From the NCBI GenBank assembly GCA_024274785.1, contig JAJSAM010000052.1, positions 89,679 through 153,678 of the forward strand: a stretch of 64,000 nt of DNA, written 5' to 3'. The position numbers were made by a program, and so were the translations under genes. The notes under the pieces are model-generated. The model did no database searches. It had not been told where the DNA came from and was given only the letters and a program-made list of their open reading frames with translations. This stretch comes from Planctomycetota bacterium. Its GTDB lineage: Bacteria > Planctomycetota > JAJSAM01. This document shows positions 36,799-46,869 of this stretch, one piece after another; position 1 is the first letter of the stretch; the number at the start of each line of letters is the position of its first letter.

Positions 36799-38147
36799 AG
36801 ACCCTGGCCGCAGTTCTGATCGCGATTGCCGTTACCGCCCCCTTCGCCGTGGCAAAGGACGGCGAGTCGGATCGGGTCCGGAAGCTGGAAGAGCGGGTAC
36901 GCATGCTGGAGGAGCGACTGAGCGAGGTCGAGCCGACTTCTGACGCCATCGATGCGGCGCTCGCGCAGTATCTCCGGGATGAGGATGCCCTCGATCAGAG
37001 CGTGAAGCGTGTGATCGAGAACGACCCGGGCCTGCTCGGGTCGAAGATCAACTTCAACCTGAGTGGCCAACTCTGGCTCTTCTACAACAACCCGTCCTCG
37101 CGACTCGGTCTGGATAGTGGCCGGGCCCGGTTGGACATGGATTATCTTTACCTCTTCCTGTCGGCGGATGCCGGCCCGTTCGGTTTCCGAACCTGGCTGG
37201 GGCTTCGGGACACGCCGCGGTACACGCCGGTCAGTCCATGGGGACGGTGGTGGTTCAACGAGGCGGTGGTCTACGCCAGGGTGCCCACATTCGAACTCGG
37301 CGACGGATCGACGCACGAGATCACGGTGGAAGTGGGGAAGGTCATCGTCCCCTTCAGCATTGAGTGGGATCACACCTGGTACGGGTCGATTATCTACTAC
37401 AAGGGCGCCATGCTGGAGCCGGACTGGGGACTGAAAGTGCGGTCGAACATTCCATTGTCCGGCGCATTCTCCCTGGACTACGCCCTTGCCTACCTGGTCC
37501 GCTCCGACGATCTCGACGGGCCATCTTCCCTCGCGGGCTTTGGCCTGGAAGGAACCGGTTTTCAGAGCCCGGAGTTCACCGACGACCCCGACGAGAGCGA
37601 ACGCGAACAGCGGGGCCAGTACGTCGGGCGTCTGGCCTTGAACGCGGATCTCGGGGCTGGGATCACCGGGACTCTCGGCGGCTCGTATCTGACCGGTCGA
37701 ATCCGCGAGTCCGAGGCCGACGGCTTCCCCTGGTTCCATTCCGGAACGCGTACCGCATCGCTCAGCCAGACCGATTGGGAACTCGACCTCGTGATGACGT
37801 TCGCGGATGTGGATCTCGGGTTCCTGAGGCTTCCCCAGGTCGTGCTGACCGCGGAGCATATGTGGTACGACCGGGGCGAGGCCGATCAGAAGGGCCGGGC
37901 CTACCTGCTCGAGCTCTTTGTCCGGCTCTACTCTGACCCGGACAGCGAGTGGTTTCAGGCGATCGACGCCTGGTACAACTACTCCGCCGACAACGCCGAA
38001 GGGCAGCCGAACGCCTATCTGCACCTGCCGTCTCTCGGCATCCAGTTGAACGATTACACCCGCCTGATGTTCGAGTACGTGAGCTGGACCACTTCCGACT
38101 TCATCATCGACCGAGGGATCTGGTTGCACCTCTCGTTCGACTTCTGA
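36795..38147 (+). CDS. Outer-membrane beta-barrel porin with N-terminal coiled coil
   Basis: This 450-residue protein has a signal peptide (MKTLAAVLIAIAVTAPFAVA), a short coiled coil of Glu/Arg heptads (RVRKLEERVRMLEERLSEVE), then alternating beta-strands through to the C-terminal Phe (WLHLSFDF), the usual barrel-assembly signal. LSGQLWLFYNN, SADAGPFGFRTWLGLRD and ITVEVGKVIVPFSIEWD resemble OprO/P-like porins. The ATG overlaps the symporter stop, so this is probably the outer-membrane partner of that transporter. Its substrate is unknown. Confidence 0.75.
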   Translation: MKTLAAVLIAIAVTAPFAVAKDGESDRVRKLEERVRMLEERLSEVEPTSDAIDAALAQYLRDEDALDQSVKRVIENDPGLLGSKINFNLSGQLWLFYNNPSSRLGLDSGRARLDMDYLYLFLSADAGPFGFRTWLGLRDTPRYTPVSPWGRWWFNEAVVYARVPTFELGDGSTHEITVEVGKVIVPFSIEWDHTWYGSIIYYKGAMLEPDWGLKVRSNIPLSGAFSLDYALAYLVRSDDLDGPSSLAGFGLEGTGFQSPEFTDDPDESEREQRGQYVGRLALNADLGAGITGTLGGSYLTGRIRESEADGFPWFHSGTRTASLSQTDWELDLVMTFADVDLGFLRLPQVVLTAEHMWYDRGEADQKGRAYLLELFVRLYSDPDSEWFQAIDAWYNYSADNAEGQPNAYLHLPSLGIQLNDYTRLMFEYVSWTTSDFIIDRGIWLHLSFDF

Positions 38148-38349
38148 CCGCGGTATTGCCGTGTCGGAGATACCGGGGGATGACGTTGCAACCGCTCCCG
38201 GATGTGGATCGGCCGGCTCGGAATGTCGGATGCGCGGTCCGGCCTGGCCTCGGGGCGCTCATCGCCCTTGGGAGTGCCCGCCGCCTGGCCGCCCCTGGCG
38301 GGTCCGAGAGGAAACTCAGGCCGACACCTCGTCGTCGCACAAGTGTCAC

Positions 38350-38448
38350 ATGATTCTGGTGGGCACGTCGGTCTGGGTGGATCATCTGCGGAAGGGCAGC
38401 CCAGGTCGGATAGTCCGGAGAGGCGGCAGAGAGTGCCATTGTCCGTGA
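38350..38448 (+). pseudogene. Truncated VapC-type PIN toxin remnant
   Basis: The frame reads MILVGTSVWVDHLRKGSP before running into unrelated sequence and a stop at 38448. The canonical VapC start is MILVDTSVWVDHLR, so the catalytic Asp has become Gly and only about 33 residues remain. It is a dead fragment of a second toxin-antitoxin locus; no antitoxin gene is recognisable upstream. Confidence 0.65.
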
Positions 38449-38495
38449 AGCAGACCTTCGGGGTCTCTACCTGACGCTTGCCCTCGTCTCGAGAT

Positions 38496-39656
38496 CTACG
38501 GCATCCAGTTCTCGGCGTCGAGCTGCTCCCAGGGCAGGATCGTGAGGTCGGATCCGGACTGGCGCGTGTCCCCGCCGTGGATCATGGCGGTAGAAACAGA
38601 CCCGGTCTCGGCGAGGAGCCCCGCAGCCCGCATTGCGGCGCGCAGCATGTCCTCCGTGATGGTGCGCCCGGCCCTCACCTCCACGATCCGGATGTGGTCT
38701 CCGAGTTCGACCACGACATCGACCTCGCTCCCATGCCGATCCCGGAAGTAGTGCACACCGGCTCTCTCTCCCCGGTTCCAGCGGTGCTTCACTATTTCGG
38801 AGACGACCCAGGTCTCGAAGATGGGGCCGCGCAGCGGGTGATTTCGGAGCTGCTCCGGTGTCCGGATCCCGAGTAGCCAGCAGACCAGACCCGTGTCGAG
38901 AAAGTGCAACTTCGGCATCTTCACCACTCGTTTCCGGAGATTGGTCCGATACGGCGTCAGCCTGAACGCGAGGAAGCCGGTCTCGAGGATGGAGAGCCAG
39001 GATCGAGCTGTGGGCTGCGAGATCCCCGCATCGCCGGCAAGTGAGGACAGGTTGAGCAGTTGAGCCGTCCTTCCCGCGCAGAGCGAAAGGAACCTCTGGA
39101 ACGTCACCAGGTCGCCCACATTCGTGATGGTGCGGATGTCTCGTTCCACATACGTCGATACGTAGGATGCATACCAGTCGGCGGGGGGTATTCCGCGATC
39201 GAAAATCGCGGGGTAGGACCCCGACCACAGGGTCTCGTCGAGTGATTCGGGATAGTCCGGAAGGCAGCGGATCTCCGATCGTGAAAAGGGAGCCAGGTGG
39301 AGAATGGAGGTTCGTCCGGCCAGCGACCGGCTGATGGATTCCAGCAGCAGTAAGTTCTGCGATCCGGTCAGTATCCACCGGCCGGGCTTCGGGTCTTCAT
39401 CGATCAGGGGCTGCAGCCATGAGGGCAGATCGGGGCAGCGTTGGATCTCATCGATGACCGCTCCGCGTGGATAGGATGCGAGAAACGCCCGGGGGTCGGT
39501 GAGGGCCAGATTCCGGACGTCCTGCGACTCCAGATTGGCGTAAGGCCGGTCTGGGAAGAGGGCCCGGCAGAGAGTTGTCTTCCCGCTCTGACGCGGACCC
39601 GGGATCGGGGGCAGGGGCCTGGTCTTGAGCCCTCTGCCGTCGGCGTGCGGGTGCAT
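38496..39656 (-). CDS. AAA ATPase with DUF4143 C-terminal domain
   Basis: This 386-residue protein has Walker A GPRQSGKTT (residues 20-28), Walker B GAVIDEIQRCPDLP and sensor LTGSQN, followed by the DUF4143 domain (LHFLDTGLVCWLLGI, FETWVVSEIVKH, YFRDRHGSEVDVVVE). The DUF4143 part carries a restriction-endonuclease-like E-V-D-x-V pattern. The family is common near toxin-antitoxin and mobile genes, and its role is unclear. The N-terminus before Walker A is about 15 residues shorter than usual and has atypical sequence, so it may be clipped. The nearest in-frame ATG is 39656; a TTG lies at 39665. It follows the aldolase gene by 40 bp and abuts the VapC remnant. Confidence 0.78.
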   Translation of the reverse strand: MHPHADGRGLKTRPLPPIPGPRQSGKTTLCRALFPDRPYANLESQDVRNLALTDPRAFLASYPRGAVIDEIQRCPDLPSWLQPLIDEDPKPGRWILTGSQNLLLLESISRSLAGRTSILHLAPFSRSEIRCLPDYPESLDETLWSGSYPAIFDRGIPPADWYASYVSTYVERDIRTITNVGDLVTFQRFLSLCAGRTAQLLNLSSLAGDAGISQPTARSWLSILETGFLAFRLTPYRTNLRKRVVKMPKLHFLDTGLVCWLLGIRTPEQLRNHPLRGPIFETWVVSEIVKHRWNRGERAGVHYFRDRHGSEVDVVVELGDHIRIVEVRAGRTITEDMLRAAMRAAGLLAETGSVSTAMIHGGDTRQSGSDLTILPWEQLDAENWMP

Positions 39657-39696
39657 GCCGATCAATCCCGGGTGCGCGTTCGTGCAGACGACGGAA

Positions 39697-40815
39697 TCAG
39701 CCGGCGATCGACCTGCCGGCGCTGCCGAGGTCCGCGCACGCCTCGGTCAGGCGGTCCACCATGCCGCGCTCGGCTTCGCGGAGCCACTTGCGGGGGTCGT
39801 AGAACCTCTTGAACGGGGTGCCGTCGTCGGGATCGATCTGGAACTTGAAAGCCTTCGCGTTCTCCTCGACGAATTGGCCCACCGGCTTCGCGAAGGCGAA
39901 CTGGGTGTCGGTGTCGATGTTCATCTTCATGACCCCGAACTCGATCGCCTGCGCGATCTTCTGCTTCTCCGAGCCGGAGCCGCCGTGGAAGACCAGGTGC
40001 AGCGGGTTCTTGCCGGTGCCGTGCTTCTCCTCCACCAGGTCCTGGGAGTTCTTGAGGATCTCCGGGCGCAGCTTCACGTTCCCCGGCTTGTAGACGCCGT
40101 GCACGTTGCCGAAGCTCGCCGCCACCGAGAAGTGACCGATCGGGGTCAGCATCTCGTACGCGCGGAGCACGTCTTCCGGCTGCGTGTAGAGGTGGCTGTT
40201 GTCGGCGCTGTCGTCGAATTCGCCGCCGACTCCGTCCTCCTCGCCGCCGGTCACGCCGAGCTCGATCTCGATGCTCATGTCCATCTTCGCCATGCGCGTC
40301 AGCAGGCGCGCACACTCGGAGAGGTTCTCATCGATCGGCTCCGCGGAGAGGTCGAGCATGTGCGAGCTGTAGAGCGGCCGACCGTGCTGTTCATAGTACT
40401 TCTCACCCTCATCGAGCATTCCTTCGACCCAGGGGATGAGCTTCTTGTTCGCATGGTCGGTGTGCAGGACCACGCAGATGCCATAGTGCCCGGCCAGGTA
40501 GTGGATGTGCTGCGCGGCGGCGACAGCCCCGAGGACTTTGGCCTTCGCCCCGTCCGAAAGCCCCTTGCCGGCGAAGAACTGCGCGCCGCTGTTGCTGAAC
40601 TGGACGATGATGTCCGAGTTATTCTCGGCGGCGGCCTCCATCACCGCATTGACCGTGTGCGTGCTGGTGGCGTTCACCGCGGGAAGCGCATAACCGCCCG
40701 CCTTGCACGCGGAAACGAGGGCCTGGTAGTCCTTGCCGGTAACGACGCCGGGTGCGATCTTCGCTGGTTCCCCTCTTTCGCTTCTCCTTCGTGGCCTGAA
40801 CTCTGATCGGCACAT
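39697..40815 (-). CDS. fba: Class II fructose-bisphosphate aldolase
   Basis: This zinc-dependent aldolase splits fructose-1,6-bisphosphate in glycolysis and runs in reverse in gluconeogenesis. The match to class IIA enzymes is close throughout: PGVVTGKDYQALV, HYGICVVLHTDHANKKL (zinc His), LEIELGVTGGEEDGV-like IELGVTGGEEDGV, AASFGNVHGVYKPGNV, HLVFHGGSGS and KMNIDTDTQFAF. The domain normally begins almost at the start codon, yet here no ATG, GTG or TTG lies just before KIAPGVV. The nearest in-frame ATG (40815) adds about 20 Arg-rich residues. Either the enzyme has an extended N-terminus or an unusual start is used. It diverges from the heme operon. Confidence 0.9.
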   Translation of the reverse strand: MCRSEFRPRRRSERGEPAKIAPGVVTGKDYQALVSACKAGGYALPAVNATSTHTVNAVMEAAAENNSDIIVQFSNSGAQFFAGKGLSDGAKAKVLGAVAAAQHIHYLAGHYGICVVLHTDHANKKLIPWVEGMLDEGEKYYEQHGRPLYSSHMLDLSAEPIDENLSECARLLTRMAKMDMSIEIELGVTGGEEDGVGGEFDDSADNSHLYTQPEDVLRAYEMLTPIGHFSVAASFGNVHGVYKPGNVKLRPEILKNSQDLVEEKHGTGKNPLHLVFHGGSGSEKQKIAQAIEFGVMKMNIDTDTQFAFAKPVGQFVEENAKAFKFQIDPDDGTPFKRFYDPRKWLREAERGMVDRLTEACADLGSAGRSIAG

Positions 40816-40904
40816 TCTGTCGTCCCGGGCCCCGTGTGCCAAGAGTTGACGGGAAGCAGGAAAATTCCATCCCTGCGCAGTACCTGAGAACTATCCTCGT
40901 CGGG

Positions 40905-41732
40905 ATGGAATCCGCCGTGAGCCTGCTGACGGTTCTGGTACCGGTCCTCTATGCCCTGACTGCCGCGAACAGCATCCTCACGTTCGTCACGCGCGGGCGG
41001 GGATATCGGAAGGGCTCACTCCCGCTTCTGGGAGTTACCGTGGGGTTCCACGCCCTTCTGCTGGGGTTGAAAGCGGGCTTGACGGCCAGGTGTCCCATCG
41101 CGACGTTGCTCGAGGCGGTCGGGATGATGGGCTTCGCGCTCGGTGCGGTGTTCTTTGTGCTGGAACTGCGCCGGGGGAGCCGTCCCACCGGGATCCTGAT
41201 CCTGCCGCTGGCCTTCGTGCTGGTCACGATCGCCACCATCTTCGGGCGCGAGCCCGTGGAGGTCACGGCGGCGCTGAAAAACCCCTGGTTCAGCATCCAC
41301 TCCGCGTCGGCGGTCATCGCCGTGGCTGCGCTGGCCATCTCCTGCGTCCACGGGATCTTCTATCTGCTGCTCTACCGGCAGATCAAGACCCACCGCCACG
41401 GGCGCCTGTTCCGGCACCTGCCGCCACTCACCGTGCTTTCGCGGATGACGCTCCTGGCCGCGGTGATCGGCTGGGCGCTCCTGCTGCTCACGATCCTGGC
41501 CGGCTACACCTGGGCCATCGAATCCGGTCGACTCGCGGACTTGCACGGCGATCCGCTCTTCCTCGTCACCACCGCCGCCTGGCTGCTCTACACCATAGGC
41601 CTGGGGACGAGATACCTCGTCGGCTGGCGCGGGCGCTTTACCGTCTACCTGTCGGTATGCGGCTTCGCTTTCCTGATCGCCTCCCTGGTGGCGGCGACAT
41701 TGATCTGGCCCGCCATGCACTCGGTGCGCTGA
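40905..41732 (+). CDS. HemX/CcsA-like membrane protein at head of heme operon
   Basis: This 275-residue protein has about eight hydrophobic helices and belongs to the cytochrome c assembly/HemX superfamily. NPWFSIHSASAVIAVAALAI carries the conserved His, and AGYTWAIESGR aligns with the usual GAIWA region, but the WWD heme-handling motif of true CcsA/CcmC is missing. Position directly before hemA is typical for HemX, which is reported to influence glutamyl-tRNA reductase levels in Bacillus. The alternative is a role in heme export to cytochromes. It starts at the ATG at 40905, preceded by CGGG, and ends immediately before hemA. Confidence 0.7.
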   Translation: MESAVSLLTVLVPVLYALTAANSILTFVTRGRGYRKGSLPLLGVTVGFHALLLGLKAGLTARCPIATLLEAVGMMGFALGAVFFVLELRRGSRPTGILILPLAFVLVTIATIFGREPVEVTAALKNPWFSIHSASAVIAVAALAISCVHGIFYLLLYRQIKTHRHGRLFRHLPPLTVLSRMTLLAAVIGWALLLLTILAGYTWAIESGRLADLHGDPLFLVTTAAWLLYTIGLGTRYLVGWRGRFTVYLSVCGFAFLIASLVAATLIWPAMHSVR

Positions 41733-43001
41733 ATGAGCCTCGTTGCCGTCGGCGTCGATCACCGGACCGCTCCGGTGGACCTGAGAGAAGCCCTCGTATT
41801 CGATGAGGACCGCGCGCGCCGGTTTCTACTCGGCGAGTCGGAGGCGCTCACGGAGCGGTTGCTGCTCTCCACCTGCAACCGCACCGAACTCTTCGTGGTG
41901 CATCGCCGGAAGGAGCGGGATCCGGTTCCGGCTCTCCTGGAACTTCTCAAGCGGGCCTGTGGCGTGGATCTGTCGACGGATACCGGCGTCGCCCGGGTGA
42001 TGCGTGGCGAGGACGCCGTCCGCCACCTCTTCCGCGTGGCCTGCGGGATCGAGTCGATGGTCCTCGGCGAGACCCAGATCCTGGGCCAGGTGAAGGACGC
42101 CGCGGAACTGGCGTCCCATTGCGGCACCGCCGGGCCGCTGCTGCAACGTGCACTCGAGGCCGCGGTCCGGGTCGCCCGGAAAGCCCGATCCGAGACGACC
42201 ATCGGCGAGGGTGCGGTCTCCGTCGCTTCCGTGGCCGTCGATGTGGCGAGGAAGATGTTCGACGATCTGCCGCAGCGGCACGCCCTGGTGGTCGGCGCCG
42301 GGGAGACCGGCCGGCTTGTCGCCCAGCACTTGAAGACGAGCGGCATCGGCACCCTGACCGTGGCCAATCGCACCCTGGGGCGCGCCCGGGATGTCGCCGA
42401 TGAAGTCGGCGGCGACCCCGCGGGGCTCTGCGGTGTTCCGCCCGCCCTGCGCGACGCGGACATCGTGGTCTGCTCCACCTCGGCCGAGGAGCCGATCCTC
42501 ACCTACGCCGAGATGAAGGCCGCGATGAAGGCCCGAAAAGGCCGGATGATGCTCACGATCGACATCGCCGTGCCGCGCGACATCGAGGAGGAGGTCGGTC
42601 GGTTGGAAGGCGTCTTCCACCACGACATCGATGCGCTCGGGGCGATCATGGATCGCAACCTGGCGAACCGGCAAAAGGCCGTGCCGCGCGTCGAGGAGAT
42701 GGTCGAGCACGCGGTGGCCTCTTTTCAGCGGTGGGAGCGGGGACTCGAAGTGGTCCCGGCGATCAAGGCCCTCCGCGAACGTTTCGACGAACTGCGCAGA
42801 GAGGAACTCGATCGCAATCTGAAACGGGTCCCGGAGGGGGCCCGGCAACAGGCCGAGCGACTCACCGAGTCTCTGCTCAACCGGATTCTGCACGGTCCCA
42901 TGAGCCGTCTGCATCGCGCCGCCGACGAACCGGGCCGTGGTAAGGACCTGGTCGCCGCGCTGCGCGAACTGTTCGACATCGAGGAGAACAAAGATGAGTG
43001 A
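41733..43001 (+). CDS. hemA: Glutamyl-tRNA reductase
   Basis: This 422-residue enzyme uses NADPH to reduce glutamyl-tRNA to glutamate-1-semialdehyde, the first step of heme synthesis by the C5 route. It has the early GVDHRTAPVDLRE, the catalytic Cys in LSTCNRTELF (C48), GIESMVLGETQILGQVK, the Rossmann loop VVGAGETGRLVAQHL and the C-terminal dimerisation helices. All key parts are present and the length is normal. The ATG follows the stop of the HemX-like gene without a gap, and the gene overlaps hemC by 8 bp. Confidence 0.96.
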   Translation: MSLVAVGVDHRTAPVDLREALVFDEDRARRFLLGESEALTERLLLSTCNRTELFVVHRRKERDPVPALLELLKRACGVDLSTDTGVARVMRGEDAVRHLFRVACGIESMVLGETQILGQVKDAAELASHCGTAGPLLQRALEAAVRVARKARSETTIGEGAVSVASVAVDVARKMFDDLPQRHALVVGAGETGRLVAQHLKTSGIGTLTVANRTLGRARDVADEVGGDPAGLCGVPPALRDADIVVCSTSAEEPILTYAEMKAAMKARKGRMMLTIDIAVPRDIEEEVGRLEGVFHHDIDALGAIMDRNLANRQKAVPRVEEMVEHAVASFQRWERGLEVVPAIKALRERFDELRREELDRNLKRVPEGARQQAERLTESLLNRILHGPMSRLHRAADEPGRGKDLVAALRELFDIEENKDE

Positions 43002-43932
43002 TTCCCTTCGCCTGGGCTCACGAGGCAGTCAGCTCGCCATGTGGCAGGCCCACCACGTGAAGGCTCTCCTCGCCGATGCGCATCCCGGCATCCAGGTCGA
43101 GATCATCGAGATCAAGACCTCCGGAGACCGAATCAAGGACGCGCCGCTCGGCTCGCCCGGCACCATCGGCTTCTTCACCAAGGAGATCGAGCAGGCGCTC
43201 CTCGAGAACCGGATCGACCTCGCGGTGCATTCGCTGAAGGACCTGCCGACCTCCCTGGTGGAGGGGTTGACCCTCGCCGCCGTGCCGGAGCGGGCGGATA
43301 CGAGAGATGCGCTGATCGGTCGGACCGGAGTCGTGGCGTCCCTCGAAGATCTTGTTCCCGGCACGCGCGTGGCCACCTCCAGCCCCCGCCGCTGCGGCCA
43401 GTTGCTCGCGGCCTTTCCCGAGGTGATCGTCGAGCCCATCCGGGGCAACGTGCCGACACGCATCGCCGCGGTGAAAAAAGCCGGTGGCCCGGACGCGGTG
43501 CTGCTCGCCATGGCCGGGCTGATGCGGCTCGAGCTTCAGGAGCATGTCACCTGTCCGATCCCGCACGAGACGATGCTGCCCGCCCCGGGCCAGGGAGCGC
43601 TCGGCATCGAAACGCGCGAGGACGACGCCCGGACCATCGACCTGCTCGCTCCGCTCGAAGACACCTGTGCTCGCCGGGCGGTGACCGCGGAACGTTCGTT
43701 TCTCGCTCGGTTGGAAGGTGGTTGCACTGTGCCCGCCGGCGCGCTGGCCCGCCCCGGCGAAGGCGACGAACTCCTGTTCGACGGTGTCGTCACGCAGGTC
43801 GACGGCGGCGTACTCTTCCGCGGGAACTCGAGCGGGACGGATCCCGTGAGCCTGGGATGTGGATTTGCGGAAGAACTCCTTGCGGCCGGCGCGGACCGGA
43901 TCCTCGCCGAGCTTCGGGAGGGCACGGCGTGA
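42994..43932 (+). CDS. hemC: Hydroxymethylbilane synthase (porphobilinogen deaminase)
   Basis: This 312-residue enzyme joins four porphobilinogen molecules into hydroxymethylbilane. It begins [18 protein letters not shown] and contains [37 protein letters not shown] and [10 protein letters not shown]. The Cys that carries the dipyrromethane cofactor is in [13 protein letters not shown]. The ATG lies inside the 3' end of hemA in another frame (8-bp overlap), and its stop overlaps the GTG of hemD. The downstream order C then D is the classic one. Confidence 0.96.
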   Translation: MSDSLRLGSRGSQLAMWQAHHVKALLADAHPGIQVEIIEIKTSGDRIKDAPLGSPGTIGFFTKEIEQALLENRIDLAVHSLKDLPTSLVEGLTLAAVPERADTRDALIGRTGVVASLEDLVPGTRVATSSPRRCGQLLAAFPEVIVEPIRGNVPTRIAAVKKAGGPDAVLLAMAGLMRLELQEHVTCPIPHETMLPAPGQGALGIETREDDARTIDLLAPLEDTCARRAVTAERSFLARLEGGCTVPAGALARPGEGDELLFDGVVTQVDGGVLFRGNSSGTDPVSLGCGFAEELLAAGADRILAELREGTA

Positions 43933-44615
43933 GTGGAACGCTTTCCGGGCTCACGGTGCTGCTCACCAGGGATGGAGAACTGGCGGGAGAACTGTGCGAT
44001 CTCGGCGTCGCCGTTCGGGTCGCCGAAGTTCTTCGGTACGAAGCGGTGGCGTGCGAGATCGATACCTCGGAGTTCGATTGGATCGTCTTCACGAGCCGTC
44101 GGGCCGTGGCATACTCGGACCTCCCGCTCCACGGCCGATCGAAGGTGGCCTGCGTGGGACCGGCGACGGCGCAGGCGGTGCTCGACCAGGGCGGGGTGGT
44201 GGACCTCGTTCCGGACCGGCACGATGCCGCCGCCCTGGCGCAGGCGATGATCGACGACGGACCGGTGGTGGGGCGGCGGGTGCTCTTTCCGGCTTCCGAA
44301 CAGGCTCTCCCGACGCTATCGGAGCTGCTCGAGTCGGCCGGCGCCCTGGTGACCCGGGTGACTGCCTACCGGCCCGTGCCGGTCGATCGACTGGATCCGG
44401 AAGCGACCGCCGGCGCGGACGTCGTCGTGTTCATGGCGCCTTCGGCGGTGGCGGCTTTCAAGGAACTGGGGGGGGACCTGACGATCCCCGCTCTGGCGAT
44501 CGGCCCGACGACGGCCGCGGCACTCGTCGAGCGGGGAGTCTCTCCGATGGTGGCATCCACAGCGGACAGGCCCGGCCTGATCGAGGCCCTGCGAGATTTC
44601 AAGGAGAGGCGATGA
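43929..44615 (+). CDS. hemD: Uroporphyrinogen-III synthase
   Basis: This 228-residue protein cyclises hydroxymethylbilane with inversion of ring D. Sequence conservation in this family is weak, so position counts. The gene follows hemC with a GTGA overlap and precedes hemB with an ATGA overlap. Recognisable pieces are [49 protein letters not shown] and [12 protein letters not shown], and [14 protein letters not shown] near the end. The start is GTG with GGAGGG just upstream. Two similar alpha/beta domains fit the length. Confidence 0.9.
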   Translation: MSGTLSGLTVLLTRDGELAGELCDLGVAVRVAEVLRYEAVACEIDTSEFDWIVFTSRRAVAYSDLPLHGRSKVACVGPATAQAVLDQGGVVDLVPDRHDAAALAQAMIDDGPVVGRRVLFPASEQALPTLSELLESAGALVTRVTAYRPVPVDRLDPEATAGADVVVFMAPSAVAAFKELGGDLTIPALAIGPTTAAALVERGVSPMVASTADRPGLIEALRDFKERR

Positions 44616-45586
44616 GCTTTCCCGATGTGCGAATGAGACGCCTGCGGCGGACCGAGTCCCTCCGGGCGATGGTCCGCGAGACCGTGCTCGGCCCCGAGCG
44701 GCTGATCCTGCCCCTGTTCGTCACCGAGGGCGAAGGCGTCCGGCAGGAGATCGCCTCCATGCCCGGTTGCGCCCGGCTTTCGATCGATCACCTCATCGCG
44801 GAATGCCGCGAGGCGGCCGATCTCGGCCTCGGCGGCGTGATCCTCTTCGGGATCCCCGAGACCAAGGACGCCGAGGGCACCGAAGGCTACCGCAAGGACG
44901 GGATCATCCCGCGCGCGCTCACTGCCGTGAAGGAGGCCGTGCCGGACCTGACGCTCTGGGCCGACGTCTGCCTCTGCGAGTACACCGACCACGGCCACTG
45001 CGGGATCCTCGAGGACGGTGTCGTGAAGAACGACGAAACCCTCGAGTTGCTCGCGCAGGCCGCCGTCGTCTACGCCGGGGCCGGGGCCGATGTCGTGGCG
45101 CCTTCCGACATGATGGACGGCCGGGTGCTCGCCATTCGCGACGCGCTCGACGAGGACGGATTCGAAGACACCGTGATCGTCTCCTATGCCGCCAAGTACT
45201 GCTCCGGCTTCTACGGTCCCTTCCGCGACGCCGCGGACTCGGCTCCCCAGAGCGGCGATCGCCGGGGTTACCAGATGGATCCGGCCAACGCGCTGGAGGC
45301 TCTCCGGGAAGTCGAACTCGACATCGAGGAAGGGGCCGACGTCGTGATGGTCAAGCCGGCCATGCCCTATCTCGACGTGATCCGCCTGGTGAAGGAGGAG
45401 TTCGGGATGCCGACGGCGGCCTACCAGGTCTCCGGCGAGTACTCGATGCTCCACGCCGCGGCGCGAAACGGCTGGCTCGACCTCGAACGCGTCATGCACG
45501 AGTCGGTACTCTCGATCCGCCGGGCCGGCGCGGATGTGATCCTCACCTATTTCGCGAAGGAACTGGCTAGAAAGGCAGACCGTTGA
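44612..45586 (+). CDS. hemB: Delta-aminolevulinic acid dehydratase (porphobilinogen synthase)
   Basis: This 324-residue enzyme condenses two aminolevulinate molecules to porphobilinogen. The active-site zinc ligands are present in [16 protein letters not shown] (C120, C122, C130), so this is a Cys-type zinc enzyme, unlike the Asp-type magnesium enzymes. The Schiff-base lysines lie in [15 protein letters not shown] and [11 protein letters not shown]. The ATG overlaps the hemD stop by 4 bp, and the stop overlaps the TTG of hemL. Its place after hemD instead of before hemC is notable only in the order of genes. Confidence 0.96.
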   Translation: MSFPDVRMRRLRRTESLRAMVRETVLGPERLILPLFVTEGEGVRQEIASMPGCARLSIDHLIAECREAADLGLGGVILFGIPETKDAEGTEGYRKDGIIPRALTAVKEAVPDLTLWADVCLCEYTDHGHCGILEDGVVKNDETLELLAQAAVVYAGAGADVVAPSDMMDGRVLAIRDALDEDGFEDTVIVSYAAKYCSGFYGPFRDAADSAPQSGDRRGYQMDPANALEALREVELDIEEGADVVMVKPAMPYLDVIRLVKEEFGMPTAAYQVSGEYSMLHAAARNGWLDLERVMHESVLSIRRAGADVILTYFAKELARKADR

Positions 45587-46869
45587 ACAAGATCGATCGC
45601 AGCCTGACTCTGCTCACCAGGGCCGTGAAGGTGATGCCCGGAGGTGTGAACTCTCCGGTGCGCGCCTACCGTGCGGTGGGGGGCACCCCTCCCTTTATCG
45701 AGTCGGCGAACGGCGCCCGGCTCACGGACGTGGACGGCAACGAGTACATCGACTACGTGGGTTCCTGGGGCCCGATGCTCCTTGGCCATGCCTGCCCCGC
45801 CGTCGTCGAAGCGGTGCGCGAAGCGGCCCTGACCGGGATGTCCTTCGGTGCACCCACCGAGCGCGAGGTGGAACTGGCCGAGAAGATCGTCTCGATGGTG
45901 CCGTCCCTCGAGAGCGTTCGCCTCGTGAACTCCGGGACGGAAGCCACCATGTCCGCGGTGCGCCTGGCGCGCGCGGCCACCGGCCGGAGGATCGTCCTGA
46001 AGTTCGAAGGCTGCTACCACGGCCACGCCTACTCGTTCCTGATCAAGGCCGGGTCCGGCGCGGCGACGTTCGGCGAGCCCTCCAGCCCCGGCGTGACCCC
46101 GGGCACCGCGAGCGACACCCGCAACGCCGCCTTCAACGACCTCGAGTCGGTAGAGGCGGTGTTTTCGGCCAACCCCCGCAACGTCGCCTGCGTGATCGTC
46201 GAGCCGGTGGCCGGGAACATGGGTTGTGTGCCGCCGGAGCCGGGTTTCCTCGAGGGCCTTCGCGAGATCACCGAGTCGGACGGGGCGCTGCTCATCTTCG
46301 ACGAGGTGATGACCGGCTTCCGCGTGGCGAAGGGCGGTGCCCAGGAACGCTACGGCGTGACTCCGGACCTTACGACTCACGGCAAGATCATCGGCGGTGG
46401 GCTGCCCGTCGGCGCGTATGGAGGCCGGAAGGACCTGATGGAGCAGATCTCCCCGGTTGGTCCGGTCTACCAGGCGGGAACGCTCTCCGGTAACCCGCTG
46501 GCGACCGCCGCGGGCCTTTCGATGCTGACCCGGATCGACGAGGACGAGGGAATCTACGACCGGCTGGAGGCTCTCGGGGCACGGCTGCAGGCGGGCCTCG
46601 AAGACGCCCTCGCCGACGCCGGAGTCGAGGGCACGGTGCCGCGCGTCGGCTCGATGCTCTGTCTGTACTTCAGCGAAAGGCCGGTGCGGCGCTGGTCCGA
46701 CGCCGCCGCCGCGGATGCGGAGAAGTTCCGGCGGTATTTTCACGCCATGTTGGATGCGGGGATCTACCTGGCCCCGTCGGCTTTCGAGGCCGGCTTCATC
46801 TCGGCGGCCCACACCGAGGACGATATCGACGCCACGATTGCCGCGGCGCGGGAGGCGATCCGTGGATGA
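45583..46869 (+). CDS. hemL: Glutamate-1-semialdehyde 2,1-aminomutase
   Basis: This 428-residue pyridoxal-phosphate enzyme converts glutamate-1-semialdehyde to 5-aminolevulinate. It carries [55 protein letters not shown] and the cofactor Lys in [17 protein letters not shown] (K268). The start is a TTG whose last bases form the stop of hemB (TTGA). A rare start in a coupled position could lower its initiation relative to its neighbours. The stop overlaps the GTG of hemE by 8 bp. Confidence 0.96.
   Translation: MNKIDRSLTLLTRAVKVMPGGVNSPVRAYRAVGGTPPFIESANGARLTDVDGNEYIDYVGSWGPMLLGHACPAVVEAVREAALTGMSFGAPTEREVELAEKIVSMVPSLESVRLVNSGTEATMSAVRLARAATGRRIVLKFEGCYHGHAYSFLIKAGSGAATFGEPSSPGVTPGTASDTRNAAFNDLESVEAVFSANPRNVACVIVEPVAGNMGCVPPEPGFLEGLREITESDGALLIFDEVMTGFRVAKGGAQERYGVTPDLTTHGKIIGGGLPVGAYGGRKDLMEQISPVGPVYQAGTLSGNPLATAAGLSMLTRIDEDEGIYDRLEALGARLQAGLEDALADAGVEGTVPRVGSMLCLYFSERPVRRWSDAAAADAEKFRRYFHAMLDAGIYLAPSAFEAGFISAAHTEDDIDATIAAAREAIRG

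Noticed and set aside
38152..38182. Small hairpin (CGGTAT...ATACCG) after the porin gene as a terminator
   Set aside because: Only 6 bp of stem with a 13-base loop and no T-run.
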